Below the pieces are notes generated by a model. It had not been told where the DNA came from. It was given only the letters and a program-made list of their open reading frames with translations, and did not search any database. A stretch of DNA of 64,000 nucleotides from Salinispora mooreana (GTDB taxonomy: Bacteria > Actinomycetota > Actinomycetes > Mycobacteriales > Micromonosporaceae), in assembly GCF_000379065.1 (NCBI RefSeq), contig NZ_KB900614.1, positions 766,107 to 830,106 of the forward strand. The letters run 5' to 3'. Each line of letters opens with the position of its first letter. Positions within the stretch are counted from its first letter, which is position 1. The position numbers and the translations under genes were made by a program. Shown here piece by piece: positions 46,581-56,752 of this stretch.

Positions 46581-46599
46581 ACCTTACCCCGGGTAAGGT
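46581..46599. promoter_or_regulatory. 9-bp palindrome just upstream of the acyltransferase gene
   Basis: ACCTTACCC and GGGTAAGGT flank a single C, 7 to 25 nt before the ATG on the minus strand. Its position over the ribosome site or promoter suggests an operator. No regulator gene is adjacent. Confidence 0.45.
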
Positions 46600-46714
46600 G
46601 ACCGACCGGTAGGTGGAAGCCGTGTTTGTTCCCGGCTGCCGACCCCGACTGGCGGCCAGGATTGCGGGCCTGACTGCTGCCCCGGCTGCGGGACCGCGGG
46701 CGGGACCACACCCC

Positions 46715-48772
46715 TCAGTCGCCGCGTTGGCGCAGGTCGAGGCGGCCGCGGGCGAATGCGTCCAGACGACCCCACCGGCCCGGGATGTCCAGCACCTCGA
46801 TCCGACCCATTCCCACGGGTAGCCGCGGCTCGACAGCCAGGTGGCCCTGGTGTGGCTCCAGCCCGAGCATCGTCCGCAGCAGCAACAGCGGGGCGCCGGT
46901 GGACCAGGCCTGAGGCGTACACGCGGTCGGGTACTCGACTGGGAACTTGGTCAGCTCCCGTGGGTAGCCGCCGAACGCCTCCGGCAGCCTACCGTCGAAA
47001 TAGCGGGCGGCGTCGAGGATGCCGTTGGCGATCGTCGCCGCCTCCTCCGCGAAGCCGTACTTGCGCAGGCCCCAGGCGACGAACGAGTTGTCGAACGGCC
47101 AGATGGCGCCGTTGTGGTAGCCGATGGGGTTGTATCGAGCCTCCCCCTTGGCCAGCGTCCGAACCCCCCAGCCGGAGAAGAGCCGTGGTCCCACCAGGTG
47201 TTCGGCGATTCGCGGGGCTCGCTCGTCGGCAACGATTCCGCTCCACAGTAGATGTCCGATGTTGGAGCTGAGCACATCGCACTGCCGACCGTCCGGGTCC
47301 AGGGCGAGTGCGTAGTACCCGCCGTCCTCCACCCACCACTCCCGGTTGAACCGTTCCTTGAGGTCAGCCGCCTCCCGCTCCAACTGCTCGGCAAAGGCCG
47401 GGTCGTCCCAGAACTCGCGGGCCAGCCGAGCCGCTCGCACCTTCGCGTCGTACGCGTATCCCTGCACCTCGCAGGTGGCGCGGGGAAACGGTGGCAGGGT
47501 GCCGTCGCGGTAGGAGATGGAGTCCCAGGAGTCCTTCCAGCACTGGTTATCCAGCCCGGTGTCGGTGTTGCGTCGCTCGTACCAAACATAACCGTTGCCC
47601 ACCAGGTCGGCGTAGTTGTCGATCCACTTCAGGGCGGCTCGGCACTCGACCTGCAACGCCCGCACCAGGTCTGCGTCTCCACTCCATCGCTCGTACTCGT
47701 CGAGGAGCACAATGAAGAGCGGGGTCGCATCCACCGAGCCGTAGTACGGCGAGTGTGGTTGCTCCTCGAAGGCCGCCGTCTCGCCGTACCGCATCTCGTG
47801 CAGAATCCGGCCCGGGTCCTCCTCCCGGAAGTCGTCGAACCGGGTGCCCTGGAGGGCAGCGAGGATCTGTAGCGTCGTCTTGGACAACTCCGGGGTGAAC
47901 GGCAGTACCTGCAGGCAGGTCAGGATGCTGTCCCGGCCGAACATGGTCATGAACCACGGCAGTCCGGCAGCCGGTAGCGCCGCCCCACCCAGCGAGAACG
48001 GAACGAAGCGCAGCGCCGCCAGGTCAACCAGGCAGCGGCGGTACGTCGTGGTCAGATCCTCGCGTTCACTGTTGACCTTGGGAGCGTCCGCGATCCACTT
48101 CCTGAGATCCTGTTGCAGGGCGAGCCGCTCGGCGCCGTGCGCACGCAGGCCCATGCGCAGGTCCCGGCCGCCGGGGCCGAGGGTCAGGGTCCGGACGTCG
48201 ATCTCCGCCACCCACTGCTCATTCGCCGCCAGGTGCAGGGTGTACGCGAAGCCCCCCTGGTCGAACCGCGCCGGCACCGATGAGGTGATCACGGTCTCGC
48301 GCCGGAAGTTGCCGCGCCGATAGCCCAGCCGTAGCCGGTCCGACTCGACCTCGGTGTATATCTCACCCTTCTTACTGAGCTGGTCGTCCTTGACCTCGAA
48401 CAGGTCGGCGAAATCGGCTGCCGCTGCCATCCGGACCTCCAGCTCGACCGAATTCTCGTCGTGATTGAGAATGGTGAGCGTCTCCCGGAAGCTTCCCCCC
48501 ACCGCCCGTTCCCGGACGACCGAGAGCTTGGCGTCCACGTAGTGCGTCGCCGCCCCTGGCACCAGGAAGAACCGTGCCTCGTAGTACTGCAGGTCGTCAT
48601 AGGAGAGCGGGTTGAGTCGCTCGCCGTTGATCGTCAGCACCCAGGTGGACAGGAAGCGGGTGTCGAGCGAGAAGAGACCCGTCGGCTCGGTCGCCGTCGC
48701 CTCAATGTCCCCGCTCTCCTCGGACACCACGAAGGTGTTGCCGTCGAGGATGCGCACCGTGTTACCCGGCAT
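46715..48772 (-). CDS. Glycogen-debranching-type amylo-alpha-1,6-glucosidase
   Basis: 685 aa. N-terminal GDE-N-bis-like beta domain (VRILDGNTFVVSEESGDIEA, SLDTRFLSTWVLTING), residues about 1-215, and a C-terminal (alpha/alpha)6 glucosidase domain with PWFMTMFGRDSILTCLQVLP, NQCWKDSWDSISYRDG and YHNGAIWPFDNSFVAWGLRK. Probably removes alpha-1,6 branches from glycogen-like glucan. TGATG overlap with the preceding small gene. ATG start. Confidence 0.9.
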   Translation of the reverse strand: MPGNTVRILDGNTFVVSEESGDIEATATEPTGLFSLDTRFLSTWVLTINGERLNPLSYDDLQYYEARFFLVPGAATHYVDAKLSVVRERAVGGSFRETLTILNHDENSVELEVRMAAAADFADLFEVKDDQLSKKGEIYTEVESDRLRLGYRRGNFRRETVITSSVPARFDQGGFAYTLHLAANEQWVAEIDVRTLTLGPGGRDLRMGLRAHGAERLALQQDLRKWIADAPKVNSEREDLTTTYRRCLVDLAALRFVPFSLGGAALPAAGLPWFMTMFGRDSILTCLQVLPFTPELSKTTLQILAALQGTRFDDFREEDPGRILHEMRYGETAAFEEQPHSPYYGSVDATPLFIVLLDEYERWSGDADLVRALQVECRAALKWIDNYADLVGNGYVWYERRNTDTGLDNQCWKDSWDSISYRDGTLPPFPRATCEVQGYAYDAKVRAARLAREFWDDPAFAEQLEREAADLKERFNREWWVEDGGYYALALDPDGRQCDVLSSNIGHLLWSGIVADERAPRIAEHLVGPRLFSGWGVRTLAKGEARYNPIGYHNGAIWPFDNSFVAWGLRKYGFAEEAATIANGILDAARYFDGRLPEAFGGYPRELTKFPVEYPTACTPQAWSTGAPLLLLRTMLGLEPHQGHLAVEPRLPVGMGRIEVLDIPGRWGRLDAFARGRLDLRQRGD

Positions 48773-49143
48773 CAACGAACCTCCCGCTCGAAGGCTCGGC
48801 GCGGCCCGCGTGAGCGTGGGTCGCCCGGGAAGAGCCGCTCCACCTGGACGAAGAGCCGTGGGTCCCCGCTGACCGTCAGGTCTCCCCGCAGGCTGGCCGC
48901 GATGCCGTGTTCCCGACCGGCGGCCAGCTCCTCGAAGAGCGCCGGGCTGAGCCCGATGGTCGCGTCGGCCTCGAGGTCCTCCCGGCTCACCCGCAGTTGC
49001 CCCCGGTCGATCCGGACGAGCCAGTGCGTCGTGTGCGCCCCCTCGTGCAGGTCGAACCGGACCGTCCCGGTGGTCCTCATCAACAGCGGCTCGTAGCCCC
49101 GCCGGTCGAGCTCCTTGAAGAAGGCCGTGGTCGCTTCCGACAT
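48772..49143 (-). CDS. SCP2/sterol-carrier-like small protein
   Basis: 123 aa from an ATG with GGAGGGGAG upstream. The fold suggested by TTGTVRFDLHEGAHTTHWLV, DLEADATIGLSPALFEELAA and GDLTVSGDPRLFVQVERLFP resembles SCP2 domains. Its stop overlaps the debranching enzyme start, implying coordinated production; a functional link is not obvious. Confidence 0.8.
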   Translation of the reverse strand: MSEATTAFFKELDRRGYEPLLMRTTGTVRFDLHEGAHTTHWLVRIDRGQLRVSREDLEADATIGLSPALFEELAAGREHGIAASLRGDLTVSGDPRLFVQVERLFPGDPRSRGPRRAFEREVR

Positions 49144-49290
49144 GGGTCTCCCCTCCCGCCGGTCCCGTCCACACGCGCGACTGGGTTGCCCGTGGCACAT
49201 CCCGACGTCATGCCGTTACCTCCACGCACAGGTGCCCGATCCGGACCCGGTCAACCTCGCCCGGATCGGGTGAACCCTGGCCGGGCCGCG

Positions 49291-49707
49291 CTAGTTGTTC
49301 GGGTCGTCCGCGCTGATGTCCGCGAGCACCGACTGCGGTTCGCGCTCCACCGCCAGGTCCCCCATCGACACCAGGCCGATCAGCTTCCCGTCCTCGACCA
49401 CCGGCAGGCGACGCACCGCGTACGTCCGCATCAGGTCGGCGGCGGCCACGGCGTCGTCGTACTGGCTGACCGTGATCACATCCCGGGTGGTGATCTCATT
49501 CAACCGGGTCGAGGCCGGGTTTCTGTTCTCCGCCACCGCCCGAACAGTAATGTCACGATCTGTCACAATGCCAACGACATCGTCACCGTCCGTGACCACG
49601 ACGTCTCCGATGGCGCAGTCCCGCATCTCCTGGGCGGCCGCGATGAGCGTGTCGTTGCCGTCCATCGTCACCAACCGGGTCGTCATGAACTCTCCGACCG
49701 TTGTCAT
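49291..49707 (-). CDS. Tandem CBS-domain protein
   Basis: 138 aa, ATG with GAGGGGAG upstream. Two CBS repeats: DVVVTDGDDVVGIVTDRDIT and RRLPVVEDGKLIGLVSMGDL. Such stand-alone pairs bind adenosine nucleotides; several mycobacterial relatives are hypoxia/dormancy-induced. An upstream extension of the frame has no start support. Confidence 0.92.
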   Translation of the reverse strand: MTTVGEFMTTRLVTMDGNDTLIAAAQEMRDCAIGDVVVTDGDDVVGIVTDRDITVRAVAENRNPASTRLNEITTRDVITVSQYDDAVAAADLMRTYAVRRLPVVEDGKLIGLVSMGDLAVEREPQSVLADISADDPNN

Positions 49708-49789
49708 GGTGCTCCCCTCTCGCTGTCGGCACCGCGGTCTACCCCCCACCCGGCGGCAGGTAACGAGCCCGGACCCGAGGGGTTGCCGC

Positions 49790-50227
49790 TCAGCCGCGCG
49801 GAGGCAGGCCGTAGACGTGCTCGACATGCAGCCGCAACACCAGCCGGCGCTGCGCCACCATCTCCCGGCGGAAGTCGTCCCAGTCCGGGTGTTCCCCCTG
49901 CATCGCACGGTAGAGGGCGACCAGTTCCTCGACCGTGGGGTCGTCCCCGCGCTCGGCGACCGGAGTCAGCTCGGCCCGCCCCTCGGCGACCGCGTACGCC
50001 CAGCCGTCGCCGCTGCTGACGTGGAAGCTGGCCCGCGGATCCCGGCGCAGGTTGGCGACCTTGGCCCGGTTGCCGGTGACCGAGATCCGGATCAGCCCGG
50101 CCGCCGGGTCGTACTGGTAGAGCACGGTGGAGAGCTGCGCCGGCCCGTCCCGTCGCAATGTCGCCAACACACCCATCCGGTGCTCCGCGAGGAGCTCGAG
50201 CAGCGGCGCCTGGCTCTGGTCGGTCAC
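49790..50227 (-). CDS. PPOX-class, probably F420-dependent, oxidoreductase
   Basis: 145 aa split beta-barrel protein. LLAEHRMGVLATLRRDGPAQ, GLIRISVTGNRAKVANLRRD and the C-terminal RRLVLRLHVEHVYGLP match the Rv1155-like family. GTG start with GGGAGG 6 nt upstream. Cofactor is inferred from family; FMN or heme binding are alternatives. Confidence 0.85.
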   Translation of the reverse strand: MTDQSQAPLLELLAEHRMGVLATLRRDGPAQLSTVLYQYDPAAGLIRISVTGNRAKVANLRRDPRASFHVSSGDGWAYAVAEGRAELTPVAERGDDPTVEELVALYRAMQGEHPDWDDFRREMVAQRRLVLRLHVEHVYGLPPRG

Positions 50228-50309
50228 GGTTGCCTCCCTCGTCGGGTCACCAACAATCCAAGCACGTCGGCACCGCCGGGGGGGTGTGAGCGGTGCCGAC
50301 GGGCCGGGT

Positions 50310-51416
<1,107 letters not shown>

Positions 51417-52763
51417 TCAGCGAGTGCTGGTCACGACCTCCCCCAGGCCGGTCGCCGCCAGCTCGGCCCGGATCAGGGCGGCGTCTCCCTCGACCACCAG
51501 CGTCAAACCCTCCGGGTGCAGGTGCGCGGCGGCGGCCGCCGAGACCTCCTCGACCTCGGCGGCGAGCAGCGCCGCCCGCAGCCGGGCATGGTAGTCGTCT
51601 GGCAGGTCGTGGACGACCAGCGTGGTCAGCGCCGCGGCGATCGCCCGCGGCGTCTGCAACTCGACCGAGAGCTGGCCGGCCAGCCAGGAGCGGGCCACTG
51701 CCAGCTCCGGTTCGGTCACCCCGGTCTGCTGGGTACGGGTGATCTCGCCGACCGCCTCGACCAGGGCGGGCGCGGTCACCGCGGTCTGCACGCCGGAGCT
51801 GACCGCGAACCGCCCGAACCGGCGAGACGACACGAAGTCGCCGCGGATCCCGTACGTGTAGCCCCGCACCTCCCGGATCAGGTGGTTGAGCCGGGAGGTG
51901 AAGGCACCACCGAGTACGGTCCCGGCGAGCCGCATCGGCACATGATCGGGATGCGCACGGTGCGGCGACGGATGCCCGAGCCGCAGCGTCGACTGCACCG
52001 AACCCGGCCGGTCCACCAGGATAATCGTGCGGCCGTCGCGCGGGGTGACCTCGACCGGGCCGCCCCGGTCCACCGCGCCGCCACCGGTGCCGGCGAACGC
52101 CGTTGCCGCGAGCGCGTCCAGGTCGAGTCGCTCCAGGTCCCCGACGACGACCAGGGTGCCCGGCCGGAGGAACCACTCCGAGTGGAAGATGCGGACGTCC
52201 TCGACCTCCAGCGCGGCCACCGTCTCCGGATCGCCGTACAGCGGTCGGCCCCAGCGGTTCTCGGCGCCGAACAGGTCAGCCCGCAGCGCCGCATCGGCCC
52301 GCGGACCCGGATTCGCCCAATCCATGCGCTGGGCGGTCGCCTCGTCGTCGCGAACCCGACGAACATCGTCCGGTTCCAGCCGCGGCGTGCGCACCGCCTC
52401 GGCCAACAGCTCCACGGCGGCGGGCAGCCGGTCCACCGGTACCTGCACGCTCACCTGGAAGGAGTCCCAGTCCAGGCCGGCCACCAACTCGGTGCCGAGC
52501 GCCTCGATGGCCAGTGCGTACGCCGTCGCGTCCCGCTGCGCTGTCCCCTCTTCCAGCGCCTTGGCGAGCACCGCCCCCAGCCCCTCGCGCCCCTGTGGTT
52601 CGCGGCCGGCACCGGCATCGAGCAACAACAGCGCCACCGCCAGCGACTGCCCCGGCAGGTGCGCGGCGATCAGTTGCCCACCCGCGACACCGCGGCGAAG
52701 CACCTTCGGAAACCGGTACGGTCGGGCGGCCCCCGGACCGGGCCGGGTGCTGATCAGCGTCAT
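51417..52763 (-). CDS. M16 peptidase-like protein, non-catalytic partner
   Basis: 448 aa. M16 fold with the C-terminal R/Y pair in LNHLIREVRGYTYGIRGDF, but the HxxEH zinc motif is absent where expected (LGAVLAKALEEGT). It starts inside the stop of the active M16 gene (ATGA), so the two probably form a heterodimer, as in other bacterial M16B pairs. Confidence 0.9.
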   Translation of the reverse strand: MTLISTRPGPGAARPYRFPKVLRRGVAGGQLIAAHLPGQSLAVALLLLDAGAGREPQGREGLGAVLAKALEEGTAQRDATAYALAIEALGTELVAGLDWDSFQVSVQVPVDRLPAAVELLAEAVRTPRLEPDDVRRVRDDEATAQRMDWANPGPRADAALRADLFGAENRWGRPLYGDPETVAALEVEDVRIFHSEWFLRPGTLVVVGDLERLDLDALAATAFAGTGGGAVDRGGPVEVTPRDGRTIILVDRPGSVQSTLRLGHPSPHRAHPDHVPMRLAGTVLGGAFTSRLNHLIREVRGYTYGIRGDFVSSRRFGRFAVSSGVQTAVTAPALVEAVGEITRTQQTGVTEPELAVARSWLAGQLSVELQTPRAIAAALTTLVVHDLPDDYHARLRAALLAAEVEEVSAAAAAHLHPEGLTLVVEGDAALIRAELAATGLGEVVTSTR

Positions 52764-54052
52764 GAGCTCTCCTCGGGCAGGTAGGTCAGGGTCACCCGGT
52801 CGGCGGGGGCGAGCACCTCGGCGGCCACCGCCGCGATCTGCTCGGCGGTTACCGCCAGCCACGCCGGCAGCCGCTCGGCCGCCCGGCGCGGGTCGCCGAA
52901 CTGTGTCGCGTACCGGCCGAGGGTGTCGGCCCGGCCCTCCACCGTCGACATCTGCCGCCACCAGGCGGTGCTGAGCAACGCCTTGGCCCGGTCCAGCTCC
53001 GCGGCGGTGACCGGCACCGTGGCCAACTCGTCAACAACCTCGCCCAGCCCGGCGGCCAACCGCTCGGCCGGTACCCCGGGGCGGGCGGTGGCGGTGGCGA
53101 TCAACGGCGCCGGGGCGTATGCCAGGTCCACCCCGTACGCCCCGACCAGGTCCGGCTGCGCGATCCGTTCCCCGTCGGCGAGCCGTTGGTAGAGCCGGCT
53201 GCCCCGCCCACTGCCGAGGACCGTGGCGAGCACGCTGGTCACGTCATAGCCGGCGGTGCCGAACGGGTGGGTACGGTGCGCGACGTACACCCGGGGCGCG
53301 GGAACCTCGGTGATGACCGTCTCCGTCGTCGCCACGCCGGTGCCGGAAACGTGCTGGCCCGCCGGCGCGGCCGGGATCTCCGGTCGGGATGGGATCGCGC
53401 CGAAGTACTTCTCCGCCAGGGCGAAGACCTCAACGGCGGAGGTGTCGCCGACGACCGTGAGAACAGCGTTGTTCGGCGCGTAGTACGCGGTGTGAAACGC
53501 CTGGAAGGTGGGGAGGTCGGCGGCGTTCAGGTCGGCCATCGAGCCGATCGTCGCGTGGTGGTACGGGTGGCCGGGCGGGTAGAGCAGCGGCAGCAGCCGC
53601 AGCCACGCGTCGCCGTACGGGACGTTCTCGTAGCGCTGCCGTCGCTCGTTCTTGACCACGTCCCGCTGGTTGTCCAGGGTCTCCTGGGTCAACGCCGGCA
53701 CCAGCCCGCCCATCCGGTCGGCCTCGAGCCAGAGGGTCAGCTCAAGGTGCTCGGCGGGGACCGTCTCGAAGTAGTTGGTGCGGTCCGGGTTGGTGGTGGC
53801 GTTGAGGGACCCACCACACCCCTGGACCAGCTTCATGTGCTCGGTCTTCGCCACGTTGGTCGAGCCCTCGAACATCAGGTGCTCGAAGAGGTGGGCGAAG
53901 CCGGTCTGCCCCTCCGGCTCGTGCCGGGAGCCGATGTCGTACCAGAGGTTCACGGCCACGGCTGGGGCGGTGCGGTCCTCGCTCACCACCACGCGCAGGC
54001 CGTTGTCCAGTCGGGTCGTCTCGATGGGCCAGGGAAAACCGCTGTCGGGCAT
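52760..54052 (-). CDS. M16 zinc peptidase, catalytic partner
   Basis: 430 aa. Inverted zinc motif in GFAHLFEHLMFEGSTNV (HxxEH) with the downstream Glu in the DNQRDVVKNERRQRYEN stretch. Processing-peptidase-like; bacterial M16B relatives degrade or process small peptides. The neighbour supplies the R/Y pair domain. ATG start; no signal peptide. Confidence 0.92.
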   Translation of the reverse strand: MPDSGFPWPIETTRLDNGLRVVVSEDRTAPAVAVNLWYDIGSRHEPEGQTGFAHLFEHLMFEGSTNVAKTEHMKLVQGCGGSLNATTNPDRTNYFETVPAEHLELTLWLEADRMGGLVPALTQETLDNQRDVVKNERRQRYENVPYGDAWLRLLPLLYPPGHPYHHATIGSMADLNAADLPTFQAFHTAYYAPNNAVLTVVGDTSAVEVFALAEKYFGAIPSRPEIPAAPAGQHVSGTGVATTETVITEVPAPRVYVAHRTHPFGTAGYDVTSVLATVLGSGRGSRLYQRLADGERIAQPDLVGAYGVDLAYAPAPLIATATARPGVPAERLAAGLGEVVDELATVPVTAAELDRAKALLSTAWWRQMSTVEGRADTLGRYATQFGDPRRAAERLPAWLAVTAEQIAAVAAEVLAPADRVTLTYLPEESS

Positions 54053-54145
54053 GGGAGGACGCTATCCGATCTCCGGGGCGCGTGGACGGTGCGGCGCGGG
54101 ACGGGGACCGACACGCCGACTCAGCCGCGGGCCCCGCCGGCTCGC

Positions 54146-55297
54146 TCAGCGGAACGGGCCGCGTACCTCGTAGGTGATGCCGCCCGAGGACGATCCGGAG
54201 GTGCCGCGCTGAGACGAGAAGTAGAACCGGGTGCCGTCGGGGGAGAACGCCGGACCGCAGATCTCTGACCGGGACTGACCGGTGATCCGCAGGAACGGGG
54301 CGACGACCTCGTCCGGGGTAATGATGTTGATCTCCATGTTGCCGCCGTCCTCGGCGACGTAGAGGTCACCGCCGGGCGTACCGGTGATGTTGTCCACCCC
54401 GGTCAGCGGTGCGGTGCCGGAGACCAACGAGTCGTCGTACGCCAGGTCGATGCGCTCGTTGACCGCGTCGTAAGCCCAGACCCGGTTGTCCCCCTTCGTG
54501 GTGAACCAACAGGTCCCGCCGGCGTACCAGCAGCCCTCTCCGCCGTTGAACCGCTTCGCCCCGGAGACCTGATCTCGGGTGTACGTCGGCGAGCCGTCCG
54601 GGTCGGGCACCGGGGTCCAGGAGACCGGCCCGCTGGTGGCGGTGCCAGCCACCAGCACCTCCAGGGTGCCGGCCGAGAGGTCACCCCAGGTCGTCGGCCG
54701 GAACCGGTAGAGGCAGCCGTCGCTCTCGTCCTCGGTGAGGTAGACCACCTGCCGATCTGGATCGCAGGCGGCAGCCTCGTGCTTGAACCGACCCATCGCG
54801 TCCCGCCGAAAGGCGTTCGCGCCACCGGTAGGGTCGGTCTCGTAGACGTAGCCCCGGCTGACCTCCTCGCAGGAGAGCCACGTCTGCCACGGCGTCGCCC
54901 CGCCGGCGCAGTTCTGCCGGGTGCCCGACAGGATCTGGTAGGCCGAGGCGACGCTGCCGTCGGCGTGGAACCGGATCGCCGACGCGCCGCCACCCGGGGT
55001 GATCTCCGAGTTGGAGACGTAGATCCAGCCGGCACCGGCGACGAAGCAGGCGCCGCCGTCGGGCGCGTCGTGCCACGGGTACGCGGTACCGGTGACGGCC
55101 TGCCGGGAGCGGGCCACGATCCGACTGGTGAATCCCACGGGTAGCTGGATGCCCAGGGCGTCGGCCGACTGCAGGGGCCCGTAGGGGCTCTCCCCAGGCT
55201 GGGCGGGGTCGGCCAGTGCGGCGCCGGCCCAGAGGCTGCCGGAGAAGGCGGCGGCGCCACCGGCGACGCCGGCGCGGAGCAGAGTACGACGATCCAT
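54146..55297 (-). CDS. Tat-exported PhoX/DUF839-like protein
   Basis: 383 aa. Tat-type signal (MDRRTLLRAGVAGGAAAFSG), ATG with GGAGG upstream. The mature part is a beta-propeller of the alkaline phosphatase PhoX family: WLSCEEVSRGYVYETDP, HEAAACDPDRQVVYLTEDES, GDLYVAEDGGNMEINII. PhoX enzymes hydrolyse phosphomonoesters outside the membrane using Fe/Ca; it is at the short end of the family, so activity is uncertain. Confidence 0.85.
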   Translation of the reverse strand: MDRRTLLRAGVAGGAAAFSGSLWAGAALADPAQPGESPYGPLQSADALGIQLPVGFTSRIVARSRQAVTGTAYPWHDAPDGGACFVAGAGWIYVSNSEITPGGGASAIRFHADGSVASAYQILSGTRQNCAGGATPWQTWLSCEEVSRGYVYETDPTGGANAFRRDAMGRFKHEAAACDPDRQVVYLTEDESDGCLYRFRPTTWGDLSAGTLEVLVAGTATSGPVSWTPVPDPDGSPTYTRDQVSGAKRFNGGEGCWYAGGTCWFTTKGDNRVWAYDAVNERIDLAYDDSLVSGTAPLTGVDNITGTPGGDLYVAEDGGNMEINIITPDEVVAPFLRITGQSRSEICGPAFSPDGTRFYFSSQRGTSGSSSGGITYEVRGPFR

Positions 55298-55423
55298 CGA
55301 AAACCTCCGGGAGAGGGAGTGGTCGGTCGGTGGAGCCATGAACCTATCGATATCGCCATCGAAGCTGGTAAAAATCAGATGAGCTTTTCCGAACGGGCCG
55401 GTGGCCATTGCCGTCGAGTCGGG

Positions 55424-55429
55424 TAGACT
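55424..55429 (+). promoter_or_regulatory. -10 box of the DAHP synthase leader transcript
   Basis: TAGACT lies 7 nt before the leader-peptide GTG, so transcription would begin at or next to the start codon. The -35 region is weak. Confidence 0.5.
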
Positions 55430-55436
55430 CACCGAC

Positions 55437-55496
55437 GTGACACGCTCGTATCGATGGTTTAGGCAGCCGGCTCTCCCGCCGGTGACCTCATCGTGA
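55437..55496 (+). CDS. Attenuator leader peptide with Tyr, Trp and Phe codons
   Basis: 19 aa, VTRSYRWFRQPALPPVTSS. Within four codons it has TAT (Tyr), TGG (Trp) and TTT (Phe); TAT and TTT are rare choices in this GC-rich genome. It is followed by a hairpin at 55478-55486/55503-55511 covering its stop and then an intrinsic terminator upstream of the DAHP synthase. This is the layout of a ribosome-mediated attenuator sensing aromatic aminoacyl-tRNAs. Confidence 0.75.
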   Translation: MTRSYRWFRQPALPPVTSS

Positions 55497-55521
55497 GCTG
55501 ACGTCACCCGCACGAGCCGGC

Positions 55522-55549
55522 AAGGCAGGAGCTTCCGCTCCTGCCTTTT
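55522..55549 (+). terminator. Intrinsic attenuator terminator
   Basis: AAGGCAGGAGC pairs with GCTCCTGCCTT (11 bp) around a TTCC loop and is followed by TTT. It is the only hairpin in the window with a clear T tract, and it lies between the leader peptide and the DAHP synthase start. Confidence 0.85.
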
Positions 55550-55605
55550 TGCGTACGAGCAGCCGGCTCTCCCGGGCACCGGCCCCGGGCACGGTCGGCG
55601 AAGGG

Positions 55606-56703
55606 ATGCCCACCGTGACCACCTCCGAGACGAACCGGATCAGCGACCAGCGGATCGACCGCGTGGTGCCGCTGACCACCCCGGCCCTGCTGCACCACGA
55701 GCTTCCCCTGGACAGTCCGCTCACCTCGGCCGTACTTGCTGGCAGACGGGCCGTCGGCCGAGTGTTGGACCGCACCGACGACCGCCTCCTGGTGGTGGTC
55801 GGCCCCTGCTCGGTGCATGACCCGGTCGCCGCCCTCGCCTACGCGCACCGCCTCCGCGAGCTCGCCGACCGGCTCGCCGACGACCTGCTCGTGGTGATGC
55901 GGGTCTACTTCGAGAAGCCGCGCTCGACCGTCGGTTGGAAGGGGCTCATCAACGACCCCGGGCTGGACGGTTCCGGTGATGTGAACACCGGCCTGCGACG
56001 GGCCCGGGCGCTCCTGATCGACGTGCTGCGCCTGGGTCTTCCGGTCGGCTGCGAGTTCCTGGACCCGATCACCCCGCAGTACATCGCCGACACGGTGGCC
56101 TGGGGCGCGATCGGCGCCCGGACGGTGGAGAGCCAGGTGCACCGTCAGCTCGCCTCCGGCCTGTCGATGCCGATCGGAATGAAGAACCGTCCCGACGGCA
56201 GCATCTCCACCGCGGTGGACGCCATCCGGGCGGCCGGCGTGCCGCACGTCTTCCCCGGCATCGACGCCTCCGGCACCCCGGCAATCATGCACACCCGCGG
56301 TAACACCGATGGCCACCTGGTGCTCCGCGGTGGTGGCAACCAGCCGAACTACGACGCCGAGTCGGTGAACGCCGCGCTGGCGCTGCTACGCGCCGCCGGG
56401 CTTCCCGAACGACTGGTCATCGACGCCAGCCACGCCAACAGCGGCAAGGATCACCGCAACCAGCCGCTTGTCGCCGCCGACGTGGCCGCCCAACTCGCCG
56501 GCGGCCAGCACGGCATCGTCGGCGTCATGCTGGAGAGCTTCCTCCTTCCGGGTCGGCAGGACCTGGACCCGACCCGGGAGCTGACGTACGGACAGTCGAT
56601 CACCGACGCCTGCATCGGCTGGGACACCACTGAGGAGGTCCTGGCCGAGCTGGCGGCCGCCGTGCGCACCCGGCGTCGGGCTCCGGCCGTCACCCCTGCC
56701 TGA
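55606..56703 (+). CDS. aroG: Type I 3-deoxy-7-phosphoheptulonate (DAHP) synthase
   Basis: 365 aa, first enzyme of the shikimate pathway. LLVVVGPCSVHDPVAAL, SMPIGMKNRPDGS, LRGGGNQPNYDAE, IDASHANSGKDH and GVMLESFLLPG are diagnostic of the AroF/G/H type. Many actinobacteria use a type II enzyme, so this is probably a second, separately regulated isozyme (inference). Expression appears to be controlled by the upstream attenuator. ATG start; a GTG three codons on is possible. Confidence 0.95.
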   Translation: MPTVTTSETNRISDQRIDRVVPLTTPALLHHELPLDSPLTSAVLAGRRAVGRVLDRTDDRLLVVVGPCSVHDPVAALAYAHRLRELADRLADDLLVVMRVYFEKPRSTVGWKGLINDPGLDGSGDVNTGLRRARALLIDVLRLGLPVGCEFLDPITPQYIADTVAWGAIGARTVESQVHRQLASGLSMPIGMKNRPDGSISTAVDAIRAAGVPHVFPGIDASGTPAIMHTRGNTDGHLVLRGGGNQPNYDAESVNAALALLRAAGLPERLVIDASHANSGKDHRNQPLVAADVAAQLAGGQHGIVGVMLESFLLPGRQDLDPTRELTYGQSITDACIGWDTTEEVLAELAAAVRTRRRAPAVTPA

Positions 56704-56752
56704 GGCGCCGGGCGGGTGGTTTACCGGGTACGGCCCCGGGTAGTTGGGCGCC

